64,000 bases of DNA, taken from NCBI RefSeq assembly GCF_000429545.1, contig NZ_AUCB01000009.1, positions 1 to 64,000 of the forward strand, read 5' to 3'. The position numbers and the translations under genes are program-made. Every line of letters starts with the position of its first letter. The stretch's first letter is position 1. Of the stretch, positions 1-8,221 are shown one piece after another. Under the pieces are notes generated by a model that searched no databases, had not been told where the DNA came from, and saw nothing but the letters and a program-made list of their open reading frames with translations. Source of the stretch: Arenibacter certesii DSM 19833 (GTDB taxonomy: Bacteria > Bacteroidota > Bacteroidia > Flavobacteriales > Flavobacteriaceae).

Positions 1-98
1 CCTTTCTGGCAAGTATGCCCTGTCCCTATTATGTCAACGATATTGCGCCCCAGTGGCGCGGTGCGTACTCCTTATAAATAAGGATTGCGAGCCAAAGA
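1..98 (+). other. 23S-5S rRNA spacer
   Basis: This stretch precedes the 5S gene and shows no 23S 3'-end sequence that I recognise, so it is most likely the internal spacer of an rRNA operon whose 23S lies left of the window. Two small hairpins are visible: GCGCC/GGCGC at 45-49/55-59 and the near-palindrome CCTTAT-AA-ATAAGG at 70-83. They may act in rRNA processing, but that is inference. Confidence 0.6.
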
Positions 99-210
99 TT
101 TTAGGTGGCCATGGCGACGGGGCCCACCCCTTACCATCTCGAACAGGGAAGTTAAGCCCGTCTGCGCCGATGGTACTGCTATATCAAGTGGGAGAGTAGG
201 CCGCCGCCTT
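99..210 (+). rRNA. rrf: 5S ribosomal RNA
   Basis: The sequence matches the flavobacterial 5S pattern: a TTTAGGTGGCCATGGCGACG start, the GAACAGGGAAGTTAAGCCC loop region, the GCGCCGATGGTACTGC segment and the closing GGGAGAGTAGG-CCGCCGCC end. The 5' and 3' ends pair (GGTGGC with GCCGCC). A strong terminator follows at once, so this is the last gene of the rRNA operon. The ends are judged by eye to within a few bases. Confidence 0.95.
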
Positions 211-215
211 TTTTT

Positions 216-256
216 AAGAGTCCCTTCATGGAAACATGGAGGGACTCTTTTTTTTG
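216..256 (+). terminator. rRNA operon terminator
   Basis: A perfect 10-bp stem, AAGAGTCCCT (216-225) with AGGGACTCTT (240-249), has an inner CATG/CATG stem closed by a GAAA tetraloop and is followed by a run of T. It lies directly after the 5S gene. Confidence 0.93.
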
Positions 257-385
257 CCCCTATCCCAACCTGCTTCTGTATATGGGCACAGACCCTATAC
301 GGATTCCAGACTAATCAGGGATCAAGCTCAAAAGTTGTGTGTGAATTAAAAATAGAATAAGATCTTTGCAAAAAAACGAACAGCC

Positions 386-739
386 TTGGAATTATCTATC
401 GACCTATTAAAGCTTATACTGCCGGAACTTTTAATAACCCACTTTAAACTAGTTTCTCATAAAACAGAAGAGGGTACGCTTCATTTATATTTCGAAGAAA
501 AGAAGGATACTCCTAAACAGGAAAAACATCGCACTTTAATAGCCCATGGTTTTCACAAAGAGATTGTCGTCCAAGACTTTCCATTGCGGAGAAAGTCGGT
601 CTTTCTTCACATTAAGCGCCGCCGTTGGTTGGATAAGGCCACTGGGCAAGCCGTGCAAAGAGATTGGGATCTGGTCGCACAGGGAACACGAATGACCATC
701 GAGGTCGCTGCTTTTTTAAAAGTACTTAGTCGATACTAA
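386..739 (+). pseudogene. Transposase N-terminal region (ISAon1 type)
   Basis: The 117-residue frame begins at TTG (386) and resembles the separate N-terminal region proteins of flavobacterial ISAon1 elements: a leading LLKLILPE segment, a GFHKEI-QDFPLR segment, SVFLHIKRRRW and RDWDLVAQGTRMT. It would recognise DNA or open the fold of a DDE transposase. The frame ends at TAA (737-739), just where intact relatives would run on into the DCRTIGHFYG segment, which here is read in the +1 frame. This may be the natural two-gene layout or the result of decay; I favour decay because the downstream part is also broken. Confidence 0.65.
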
Positions 740-746
740 GGCTTCG

Positions 747-1712
747 GACTGCCGCACCATAGGCCATTTCTATGGGGTCGACGGAAAGAAGCTCCAGCGA
801 CAGTACAAGGATTATCTGATCGATTTTAAAGATTGGGAGCAAAAGGGACATGCCAAACAATTGCTCATCTTTCCCGAGAATAGCGGGCCATATCTGTCCA
901 TTGACGAAACGGCACTCTCCAAGGGGGAACTCTACACCATAATCACCAACAAAAAGGCCAAGGGCAGGAAAGGATTTATAGTGGCCATATTCTCCGGTAC
1001 CAAGGTGGAACCTATTATAGAACAGCTAATGAAGATATCGGACAAGGAAAGGGCCAAGGTCAAGGAGATCACCCTGGATATGGCAAACTCAATAAAGACC
1101 ATCGCGAAGAAGTGCTTTCCCAAGGCAATATAGGTCACCGATCGCTTCCATGTACAAAAACTCGCACTGGAAGCCCTTCAGGATATCCGGATTAAACACA
1201 GACGGGACGCAATAGACCTGGAGAACGAACAGATAAAACAGGCAAGGGCAAAGAACAAGACATTCGTCCCAAAAGAATTCAATAACGGGGATACAAGAAA
1301 GCAACTAGTGGCCCGCAGCAGGTATTTACTGTACAAGGCTCCAAATAACTGGACAGAGAACCAATGCAAAAGAAGCAGGATATTATTCGATCAATATCCC
1401 GATATAAAGATTGCCTTCGACCTGGTCCAAGGACTCAGAAACATATTCATTACGGCAACGTCCATAGAGACCGCCTATACAAAACTCGCGCATTGGTACA
1501 AGAATGTAGAAAATACAGGATTTAGGGCGTTCAACACCATCGCATACACCATAACACTCAACTATAGATCTATCCTAAACTATTTTATAAATAGGAGCAC
1601 AAATGCAGCGGCAGAATCATTCAATGCCCAGATAAAGGCATTTAGAAGTCAATTTAGAGGTGTGAAAAACGTAGAATTCTTTCTTTATAGATTAACCACA
1701 ATATTTGCATAA
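747..1712 (+). pseudogene. DDE transposase, interrupted by an amber codon
   Basis: The reading frame from DCRTIGHFYGVDGKKLQRQY to the end SQFRGVKNVEFF-TTIFA is continuous except for one TAG at 1131-1133, between FPKAI and VTDRFHVQK. In intact relatives this position is a sense codon. The catalytic acidic residues appear to be retained (SIDET, VTDRFH, AAAESFNAQ). The lack of any other stop in about 320 codons suggests recent inactivation. No start codon is obvious at the 5' end, consistent with its being the continuation of the upstream piece. Confidence 0.75.
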
Positions 1713-2340
1713 ACACAACAATTGTTCTTGATCCCCGGTAACTATTACCTTACCGCTTAGTTATTGCCCACATTCTTTGACGTGAACTGCCTCATCATCA
1801 TTGGATGAGAGGTAATTAATGTGCGACTGATACGCGGTCGTAGGGTTGCCGTCGAGATAGGTTACGCGATGCACTCTGTTTTTGTTGTTTGTATGGGGCC
1901 TTGCTGCGGAACCTATACGGTTCCCGCTTCCCGAGTGTCTATCTTCTTTTATAGTGGCTGCCTCATCATTGGATGATAGGATTACTAATGTGCGACCGAT
2001 ACGCGGCTTTATGGTTGCTGTTGTGACTGGTAACGATGCGTACCGTTTTTGTGGTAGGTATGGTGCGTTGCTGCGGAACCCTTGCTGTTCCCGCTTCCCA
2101 GGTGTCTATCTACCTTTAAAGTGGCTAACTCATCACTGGAAGTGAGGGTTACTAGTGTTTGACCGTTACCTATTAAGAAACTGCTTCATCATTGGATGAT
2201 AAGTGATCCATGTCCAATCGCAATGCGGTTGCTCCGCTGCTGTAGTAAAAGGTCAGGATGTGCTCTTTTGATACCTTCAGACTTGGGCGCGAATTAACGA
2301 CACTATAAGGAGCTAAATTTATTCTTGAAGAGAAAGTGGC
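1713..2340. other. Non-coding interval with diverged tandem repeats
   Basis: No credible gene is seen. The middle of the interval (1787-2215) holds the repeat array described separately. The flanks, 1713-1786 and 2216-2340, show no RNA gene, promoter or terminator that I can support. Confidence 0.6.
1787..2215. repeat. Diverged tandem repeat, ~170 bp unit, two full and two partial copies
   Basis: Copy 1 starts at 1787 and copy 2 at 1958. Both run through a TGCCTCATCAT-TGGATGA block, an AATGTGCGAC-GATACGCGG block and a TTGCTGCGGAAC block to a TTCCCGCTTCCC-GTGTCTATCT block. A third, truncated and diverged copy starts near 2125 and a fourth, short copy at 2181. Each copy opens with a small hairpin, TCATC-ATTG-GATGA, found exactly at 1795-1808, 1963-1976 and 2186-2199 and degenerate near 2130. 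The units have no shared open frame. Confidence 0.8.
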
Positions 2341-2769
2341 CTAAGGATTTAAAATATCCTCATACTCCATATAAAACGCTTCTAACTTATCCATGTTGTC
2401 TCTTAAAAATTCCATGGTTTCTTGCCAAGTGTTTTTATTGTATATGGATACATTGGGTTTGCTCACCCATATCCGGGAGATCTCCTTTCCGTTGCTTAGA
2501 ACGTAACTATCATTAAATTGCACGTTTGGTAGGTATACGGATTCTAATATAGAACGAAGCGATTCTAACCTCTCCCACATTTCTAATCGTTTTTCTAAAT
2601 CCTGATTTTCAATATCCATTGAAACCATAGCATTCTTCGCTTCAAAGTGGAATTTGAAAGAGAAATCTTTTATTTTGGTGCGATGCAAGATCCATTTCCT
2701 GGGAAATGATTTTCCAAAAGATATCCAGAAATCTTGTCGTAATTTTTTAGCTTCCTCTCTACTGAACAT
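2341..2769 (-). CDS. DUF4268 domain-containing protein
   Basis: The 142-residue soluble protein fits the DUF4268 family over its whole length: an N-terminal FSREEAKKLRQDFW segment, SFGKSFPRKWILH, the FSFKFHFEAKNAMVSMDIE strand region and a C-terminal EAFYMEYEDILNP. There is no signal peptide or membrane segment. The biochemical role of the family is unknown; similar domains occur in restriction-like nuclease contexts, but no catalytic motif is seen here. It starts one base after the stop of the ZIP transporter gene (2770), so the two are almost surely co-transcribed, with this gene second. Confidence 0.85.
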   Translation of the reverse strand: MFSREEAKKLRQDFWISFGKSFPRKWILHRTKIKDFSFKFHFEAKNAMVSMDIENQDLEKRLEMWERLESLRSILESVYLPNVQFNDSYVLSNGKEISRIWVSKPNVSIYNKNTWQETMEFLRDNMDKLEAFYMEYEDILNP

Positions 2770-3441
2770 TTAAAAAACATATGCTATCGCAATCCCAATG
2801 ATAATGACCAGAAGTTTGCGTAAATTAAACTTGTGGTGTTCTGAGCTTTCAAATAGAATAACCGTCGAAATATGTAAAAAAACACCAATAACCAATGCAT
2901 TCAAATATACGGCATAGGTTTCTATAAAGGCAAAATTAGCTGCCATAAAGGTGCCAAAAGGGGTCATTAGTGAAAATAGTATAATAAATAATATAGAAGG
3001 TATTAATTTAATTTTAGAGGCTAATAAAAATATACTTAAGATAATGGCAATTGGTATTTTGTGTACTAAAATGCCATAAAGGATATTGTGATGGCTTTCT
3101 ATGGGTATCCCCTCTAATACGCTATGTATAGAAAGACTAACAAATAGCATCCAAGGGAATTCTTTGTTTTCTGGATCTAAATGTACATGCCCGTGTTCTG
3201 CCCCTTTAGAGAAAAACTCTAGGAATATTTGTAATAGGATCCCAAGCATAATAAACACACCCACTGTTTTGGAATCGGAGTCCATATATACTTCAGGGAA
3301 TAGCTCAAAAACGGTTAAGGCTAAGAGAAAGGCACCACTAAAGGCTAATAATAGCTTAAAGGTCTCTTTATTTTTGGGTTTGGTGACATAAACAAAAAGA
3401 AAGCTGAACAATACCGCAAGAATGGGTAATAAATAAATCAT
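2770..3441 (-). CDS. ZIP family divalent metal transporter
   Basis: The 223-residue protein has about eight hydrophobic segments. The HSVLEGIPIE sequence near residue 106 is the ZIP signature (HxxxEG) in TM4, and HKIPIA near residue 128 is the matching TM5 motif, together forming the binuclear metal site. A His-rich loop (GAEHGHVHLD) lies before TM4, as in zinc and iron ZIPs. The predicted role is uptake of Zn or Fe across the inner membrane; the true substrate cannot be told from sequence. It is the first gene of a two-gene unit with the DUF4268 gene and diverges from the THUMP methyltransferase. Confidence 0.88.
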   Translation of the reverse strand: MIYLLPILAVLFSFLFVYVTKPKNKETFKLLLAFSGAFLLALTVFELFPEVYMDSDSKTVGVFIMLGILLQIFLEFFSKGAEHGHVHLDPENKEFPWMLFVSLSIHSVLEGIPIESHHNILYGILVHKIPIAIILSIFLLASKIKLIPSILFIILFSLMTPFGTFMAANFAFIETYAVYLNALVIGVFLHISTVILFESSEHHKFNLRKLLVIIIGIAIAYVF

Positions 3442-3502
3442 GTACGTATGGTTAGGTGTTGTACTTATTAGGGAAATATCCTAATGGGGGATAAAATTAA
3501 TG

Positions 3503-3510
3503 TATTTTTG
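3503..3510 (+). promoter_or_regulatory. -7 promoter element (TATTTTTG)
   Basis: A perfect Bacteroidota -7 element TAnnTTTG lies 20 bp before the methyltransferase ATG at 3531. No convincing TTG -33 box is seen at the usual distance. Confidence 0.6.
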
Positions 3511-3530
3511 TGGTAATTTTAATAGGAGGT

Positions 3531-4694
3531 ATGAACAATAATTTTAAAATGGTAGCCAAAACCATGTTCGGTTTCGAGGAAATTTTGGCAAAGGAGTTAC
3601 GAGACCTTGGTGCAAGTAATGTAGAAGAGGGAATAAGAAGTGTTTCTTTTGAGGGAGATACTGGATTTATGTACAAGGCCAATCTATGTCTTAGGACTGC
3701 CATTAAAATTATTAAACCTATACATTCTTTTAATGTTAGAAACGAGGATGATCTCTATAGGAAGATTTATTCCATGGATTGGTTCAACTTTCTTTCTACG
3801 GATACCACTTTTGCTATTGATGCCACAGTAAACTCGGATAATTTCACCCACTCTTTATATGTTTCCCAAAAAACTAAGGATGCTATTGTGGATAAATTTA
3901 GAGATACGGATGGTAGCAGGCCCAATGTGGATATTAAATTCCCGGATTTGCGGATCAATATTCATATACAAAAGGACCATTGTAATGTATCTTTGGATTC
4001 TTCGGGGAGATCACTACACCAAAGAGGATACAGAACAGCAACCAATATCGCTCCTATCAACGAAGTGTTGGCAGCGGGATTATTATTGTTGAGCGGTTGG
4101 GATGGACAGGGTGATTTTCTTGATCCTATGTGCGGTAGTGGTACGTTGTTAACTGAAGCCGCTATGATTGCTTGCAATATCCCCGCAAATATAAATAGAA
4201 AGGAATTTGCATTTGAAAAATGGCACGATTTTGATGAAGATCTTTTCAATAAAATTATTGAGAGCAGTTTAAATAAGACTAGAGATTTTCATCATAAGAT
4301 TATAGGGTATGATAAAGCACCATCCGCAGTCAGGAAAGCTATGGATAACGTAGCTAATGCCAATCTATCTGAATATATTACCATCGAAAGAAAGAATTTC
4401 TTTGATACAGAGAAATTTACGGATAACCATTTACACATGGTTTTCAATCCGCCGTACGGAGAACGATTGGATATTGAAATGGAAGATTTTTATACGGATA
4501 TTGGTAATACCTTAAAAAGAAATTATCCTGGCACAGATGCCTGGTTTATTACTTCTAATTTAGATGCTTTAAAATTTGTAGGACTACGTCCATCTAGAAA
4601 GATAAAAGTATATAACAGTCACTTGGAATCCCGCTTGGTGAAATATGTTATGTATGAAGGAAGTAAAAAGACTAAATTTAACAAAGACAATTAG
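3531..4694 (+). CDS. THUMP-domain class I SAM-dependent RNA methyltransferase
   Basis: The 387-residue protein has an N-terminal ferredoxin-like plus THUMP RNA-binding part (residues about 1-155) and a Rossmann methyltransferase part. It shows the SAM-binding DPMCGSGTLLTEAA motif near residue 200 and the NPPYGERL catalytic motif near residue 310, typical of N2-guanine methylation as in the N-terminal half of E. coli RlmL (m2G2445 of 23S rRNA). The target here is inferred. I chose ATG 3531 because the family starts near NFKMVAKT and because the -7 element at 3503-3510 would exclude the longer GTG start at 3510. Confidence 0.88.
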   Translation: MNNNFKMVAKTMFGFEEILAKELRDLGASNVEEGIRSVSFEGDTGFMYKANLCLRTAIKIIKPIHSFNVRNEDDLYRKIYSMDWFNFLSTDTTFAIDATVNSDNFTHSLYVSQKTKDAIVDKFRDTDGSRPNVDIKFPDLRINIHIQKDHCNVSLDSSGRSLHQRGYRTATNIAPINEVLAAGLLLLSGWDGQGDFLDPMCGSGTLLTEAAMIACNIPANINRKEFAFEKWHDFDEDLFNKIIESSLNKTRDFHHKIIGYDKAPSAVRKAMDNVANANLSEYITIERKNFFDTEKFTDNHLHMVFNPPYGERLDIEMEDFYTDIGNTLKRNYPGTDAWFITSNLDALKFVGLRPSRKIKVYNSHLESRLVKYVMYEGSKKTKFNKDN

Positions 4695-4724
4695 TCCGAA
4701 TTTTATAAATAAAAACAGTGTGCC

Positions 4725-4955
4725 GTGAAACCAAAATACAAAGCTTTTATCTATAATTTTCTAGGCTTCGCTATATTATTTGTCACCGTCCGGTTAGTAC
4801 TTGGAATGCTTTTAACAATAGACACACTTATCCTAGCGATTATAGCAGCCGTAGTGGCAAGTGTGCTGGCGCCAAAATTTGCTGCTGTTAAAACCTCGGA
4901 AGGTGATAAGGTTATGATGAAATGGATCTTTTTAAAAGGAGTAAGGGAGCTTTAG
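4725..4955 (+). CDS. Small conserved membrane protein
   Basis: The 76-residue protein starts at GTG 4725 and has two hydrophobic segments (about 10-31 and 33-51) followed by an APKFA segment and a short basic C-terminus ending KWIFLKGVREL. I recognise it as a hypothetical protein common in flavobacteria, but know of no function. It follows the methyltransferase by 30 bp on the same strand and ends one base before the convergent DUF6048 gene. Confidence 0.75.
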   Translation: MKPKYKAFIYNFLGFAILFVTVRLVLGMLLTIDTLILAIIAAVVASVLAPKFAAVKTSEGDKVMMKWIFLKGVREL

Positions 4956-4956
4956 A

Positions 4957-5763
4957 TTAATTAACTGGAATTTCGTCCTGTGCTTTAGTTTTTTTATCTT
5001 CATTAATCTTTTTGGCTTTCTTGTAAAGTGGCAAAAAGTAGGTGAGAGTGTAGTTATAACCAACCCCAAATTTACTTCCATCGGTTACTTTGTTAAACCC
5101 GGGTATCCATAGATTGCGAAATCCTTCTGGTTCCTTATTGCTAACCAGATAGCCTATTCTAACACTGGCACCCAAATAAATATTGGCAAAAAGTTCGGCC
5201 TTAACACCTACTACGGCTTCTAGCCAGCTTGCATTTAAACTGTTGAACTCCTGAGGAACAGTAGAGCCAACAGGGAAATCTGGTGGAACATTGGGCCCTG
5301 GGTCAAGTTGATAATTTGGATCGGTCCAATATCGGTTGGTGCTAAAAATATGATAATTGTTAAGGGTCTGGCTGAAACTACTAAAAGCATATCTTCCGCC
5401 AACGTGGATAATATTATGCATTCCGTACCAGTTGCCATACGTATTATAATCTGCCCCTAATTTTATATAGCTTCCGAAGCTAGTGAAATTATAAAGATCT
5501 TCTTGTTGAGTTTTCTTTTCATTTCCCAATTCTGCAGCTAAATACCAATTCGTGGTAAGGCGATAATCTCCCACAATTTCCAAGCCGGTATATCCATCCG
5601 TTAAAGCGGATATAAGCGGTCTACTGAGGTCTATACCCACCCTAATACCATAAGGATCGGTTCTGGCAATGGTGTCCTTAGGTTGCAGGTCTATGGGTTT
5701 GGTTTGGGAGTAACCCGAAAGAAACCCGAAGAAAAGGAAACTATTAATGATATATTTTAACAT
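4957..5763 (-). CDS. DUF6048 family envelope protein
   Basis: The 268-residue protein has a signal peptide (hydrophobic residues 6-19, cleavage near GYSQT) and then alternating aromatic and polar strands (GLEIVGDYRLTTNWYLAAELG, YIKLGADYN, LGASVRIGYLVSN, FGVGYNYTLTYFLPL), which suggest an outer-membrane beta-barrel. The C-terminal end is charged (KKAKKINEDKK). The function is unknown. Its start overlaps the end of the DUF6452 gene by 20 bp, so translation is probably coupled. The two families occur together in flavobacteria. Confidence 0.8.
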   Translation of the reverse strand: MLKYIINSFLFFGFLSGYSQTKPIDLQPKDTIARTDPYGIRVGIDLSRPLISALTDGYTGLEIVGDYRLTTNWYLAAELGNEKKTQQEDLYNFTSFGSYIKLGADYNTYGNWYGMHNIIHVGGRYAFSSFSQTLNNYHIFSTNRYWTDPNYQLDPGPNVPPDFPVGSTVPQEFNSLNASWLEAVVGVKAELFANIYLGASVRIGYLVSNKEPEGFRNLWIPGFNKVTDGSKFGVGYNYTLTYFLPLYKKAKKINEDKKTKAQDEIPVN

Positions 5764-6289
5764 GCGCTTCGGTTGAATTTTCTACCAGGGGAGTTGTAAT
5801 TTCTATATCCTTGATCCAATTTTGAGATTCGGACCTTAAATCACCGCTTAAATTATCGAAATTGGCGATATGGCCACAAGCCCTAGATACAAACTTATCC
5901 TTTCGGTTATAATTAAAATAAAGACTATCTAAATCTCCGCCTTCCAATAAAATGGGTTGCCCGGCCTGATCTTGCGCTTCCACATCAACGGAGTTGGATA
6001 TAAAATAAAACCCTGTACTGCTGTTTGTTACTTTTAATGGAATAGCGATCGAATCTAGATCGGTGCGATCTGAGACGCCACTAACAGTAGATTTTTGTCC
6101 TATGCCTACAATACGGAATTTGGGTACTTTTTTTAATTCTGTCCTATTGTCGGCATCATAGAACCGAACCACCAATAATGGAGTATTTCCGTCTATGCAA
6201 ATATCGTCTTTTTCACAACTTATAATACCTATGCAAAAAATAACGATACCTGCTATTAGAATGGCGGTGGGAAGTTTAGTTCTAAACAT
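5744..6289 (-). CDS. DUF6452 family lipoprotein
   Basis: The 181-residue protein has a hydrophobic N-terminus (residues 8-23) ending in a lipobox-like IGIISC, so it is probably a lipoprotein. The body carries paired cysteines (EKDDICID and SRACGHI) and beta-rich stretches such as LLVVRFYDADN. Its ATG overlaps the rlmD stop by one base (TAATG on the coding strand) and its end overlaps the DUF6048 gene, placing it in the middle of an rlmD-DUF6452-DUF6048 operon. The function is unknown. Confidence 0.8.
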   Translation of the reverse strand: MFRTKLPTAILIAGIVIFCIGIISCEKDDICIDGNTPLLVVRFYDADNRTELKKVPKFRIVGIGQKSTVSGVSDRTDLDSIAIPLKVTNSSTGFYFISNSVDVEAQDQAGQPILLEGGDLDSLYFNYNRKDKFVSRACGHIANFDNLSGDLRSESQNWIKDIEITTPLVENSTEAHVKIYH

Positions 6290-7716
6290 TACGATGGGAC
6301 CTGGTTTTTTCGTTTTTTCAAAAGTACAACATTTTCCACATGATGGGTTTGCGGAAACATGTCTACAGGTTGCACTTTTGCAACTTCATAATCTTCCTTC
6401 ATCAACTCCAAATCCCTAGCTTGTGTTGCACTGTTGCAGCTTACATAGACCACCTTTTCTGGGGAAATATTCAGGATTTGTTGCACCACATCTTTATGCA
6501 TTCCGTCCCTTGGTGGGTCGGTAATAATAAGATCTGGCTTACCATGGGTAGCAATAAAAGTCGCATTGAAAACATTTTTCATGTCACCGACAAAGAACTG
6601 AACATTATGTATGTTATTTCTTTCGGCATTGGCTTTTGCATCGGCAATAGCTTCTGGAACAGCTTCAATTCCAACTACCTTTTTTGCATTTCTGGCAACA
6701 AATTGGGCAATGGTACCCGTACCGGTATATAAGTCGTAAACGAGCTCTTCACCAGTAAGTCCAGCAAAGTCCCTAGTTATTTTATACAGTTCAAACGCTT
6801 GGTCCGAGTTGGTCTGATAAAAGGATTTTGCCGTTATCTTAAATTGTAGGCCTTCCATTTCTTCAAAAATATGATCTCGACCCGCATAGCATACTACTTC
6901 TTGATCGTAAATGGTATCGTTTTGCTTTTGATTTATTACGTATAGCAATGCAGTTATCTCGGGGAATGTGGTAGATAGGTGATCCATTAATAGGTCACGT
7001 TTGTCCTGATCATTCTCGAAAAATTGAACCATTACCATAATTTCTCCCGTTGAAGAGGTGCGTATCATGGCCGTTCTTAATAATCCATGCTGATTTCTTG
7101 GATTAAAAAATGAAAGGTTATTATTTACTGCAAATTCTCTAATTTCCAGTCGAATTGCGTTGGAAGGATCTTCCTGTAGATGACACTTTTTAATGTCCAA
7201 TATTTTATCCCACATGCCTGGGATATGGAATCCTAAAGCATTTTTATCTTGAATTTCTTCACCCGAATTTATTTCATCCAAGGTTAGCCATCGGCTATCC
7301 GAAAAAGAAAATTCCATTTTATTTCTATAGAAATACTGCTTTTTAGAGCCCAGTATTGGCATAGTTTCTGGGAGTTCCAAATGTCCAATCCTACGCAAAT
7401 TGTTTTCTACTTCCTTTTGCTTGTAAAACAATTGGTGTTCATATCCCATATCTTGCCACTTGCATCCCCCACAAACTCCGAAGTGTTCGCAAACAGGAGT
7501 GACCCTTTTTGGAGAAAGGGTATGGAAATGGGTCGCCTCGCCCTCAAAATATGATTTTCTTTTTTTTGTGGTTTGTACGTCTACTATATCCCCAGGAACG
7601 GTATTGGTAAGGAAAATTACCCTCCCGTCAGGAGCTTTTCCAATAGTCTTGCCTTTTGCTCCGGCATCTACGACCTCTACGTTCTCAAAAATCTGTCTTT
7701 TATTCTTTCTTCGCAT
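6289..7716 (-). CDS. rlmD: 23S rRNA (uracil-C5)-methyltransferase RlmD
   Basis: The 475-residue protein has an N-terminal TRAM domain, an iron-sulfur cysteine set (CEHFGVCGGC with a later catalytic-domain Cys), the FYQTNSDQAFELY segment, the SAM-binding DLYTGTGTIAQF motif, DPPRDGMH and the catalytic VYVSCNSATQARDL with the nucleophilic Cys. These identify the RlmD/RumA group, which methylates a uracil of 23S rRNA (U1939 in E. coli) at C5. I chose ATG 7716 (MRRKNKRQ) over an upstream frame extension to 7755, because a -7 promoter element lies at 7721-7728. Its transcript is predicted to be leaderless. Confidence 0.93.
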   Translation of the reverse strand: MRRKNKRQIFENVEVVDAGAKGKTIGKAPDGRVIFLTNTVPGDIVDVQTTKKRKSYFEGEATHFHTLSPKRVTPVCEHFGVCGGCKWQDMGYEHQLFYKQKEVENNLRRIGHLELPETMPILGSKKQYFYRNKMEFSFSDSRWLTLDEINSGEEIQDKNALGFHIPGMWDKILDIKKCHLQEDPSNAIRLEIREFAVNNNLSFFNPRNQHGLLRTAMIRTSSTGEIMVMVQFFENDQDKRDLLMDHLSTTFPEITALLYVINQKQNDTIYDQEVVCYAGRDHIFEEMEGLQFKITAKSFYQTNSDQAFELYKITRDFAGLTGEELVYDLYTGTGTIAQFVARNAKKVVGIEAVPEAIADAKANAERNNIHNVQFFVGDMKNVFNATFIATHGKPDLIITDPPRDGMHKDVVQQILNISPEKVVYVSCNSATQARDLELMKEDYEVAKVQPVDMFPQTHHVENVVLLKKRKNQVPS

Positions 7717-7720
7717 AACG

Positions 7721-7728
7721 CAAAAATA
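7721..7728 (-). promoter_or_regulatory. -7 element of rlmD operon, 4 nt from ATG
   Basis: On the minus strand the order is TATTTTTG, CGTT, ATG. The expected start of transcription falls at or next to the ATG, implying a leaderless mRNA. Confidence 0.6.
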
Positions 7729-8221
7729 GGGGATTTTTTCAGGATTTAAACTCATTTTTGCGGAACTTTCAGCAAAGTAGGTAGGTTAATTATTGTGCAT
7801 TGCTGCCTAATTTGATTAGGATGCAAGTTATGGCTTTAAAGGAGGCTGCGGCAGGATAATATTCCTTTGTTCTCACGTAATGGATGTCGCAATATGCAGG
7901 AAAAGAACCATGGTAATTAGTTGCTTATTTTATCGGGGGATTCAAAATTATATCAGAAAAGGGTTATTACGTAATTAACAACGGGAAGTATAGACCTTGT
8001 AATAGGGTTATCTTGTTGAAGAAGAATGGATGTATATATAAATGATAACTTATCCTGAACTATTGGTCGGAATTATATTAATTTATCAATGGTACCCTAT
8101 TTTTAAATGGGAATTATGAGTTACCTGAATTTTATTTTTTAGTAATTTAGCAATTCTACAAAGGATGATTTCTCTCCCCAAAGAAGGAATTGCTATAGTT
8201 TTATTTAAATTTTAATAACTC
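7729..8221. other. Intergenic interval before rocD
   Basis: This AT-rich gap separates divergent rlmD and rocD. I see no gene, tRNA, terminator or riboswitch fold in it. It must hold the rocD promoter, but no exact TAnnTTTG element stands out close to the start; the T-rich stretch at 8130-8150 is the nearest candidate. Confidence 0.5.

Larger units (their letters stand above)
361..1740 (+). mobile_element. Degenerate ISAon1/ISL3-like insertion sequence
   Basis: The element consists of an N-terminal transposase region (386-739) and a DDE transposase region (747-1712) in order. The second part carries ISL3-type features: an SIDET segment with the first Asp, a VTDRFHVQK segment with the second Asp, and a late NAAAESFNAQIKAF segment with the catalytic Glu. 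It is inactivated by an in-frame TAG and a frame change. Clear terminal inverted repeats or a target duplication could not be found by eye, so the ends are approximate. It lies 105 bp after the rRNA terminator. Confidence 0.75.

Noticed and set aside
85-360. Open frame of 91 codons across the 5S gene
   Set aside because: It lies on the 5S rRNA and its terminator and has no protein character.
712-718. In-phase slippery heptamer TTTTTTA near the end of transposase part 1
   Set aside because: A -1 shift there meets a TAG within three codons, and the second transposase part is in the +1 frame, so this is not a working frameshift site.
1713-2340. CRISPR array or integron attC sites in the repeats
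   Set aside because: Units of ~170 bp with diverged copies and no spacer pattern do not fit CRISPR, and no attC core sites are visible.
7717-7755. N-terminal extension of RlmD
   Set aside because: It covers the -7 promoter element and lacks homology character; the TRAM domain begins right after ATG 7716.
7729-8221. tRNA or riboswitch in the gap before rocD
   Set aside because: No cloverleaf or known aptamer core could be drawn.
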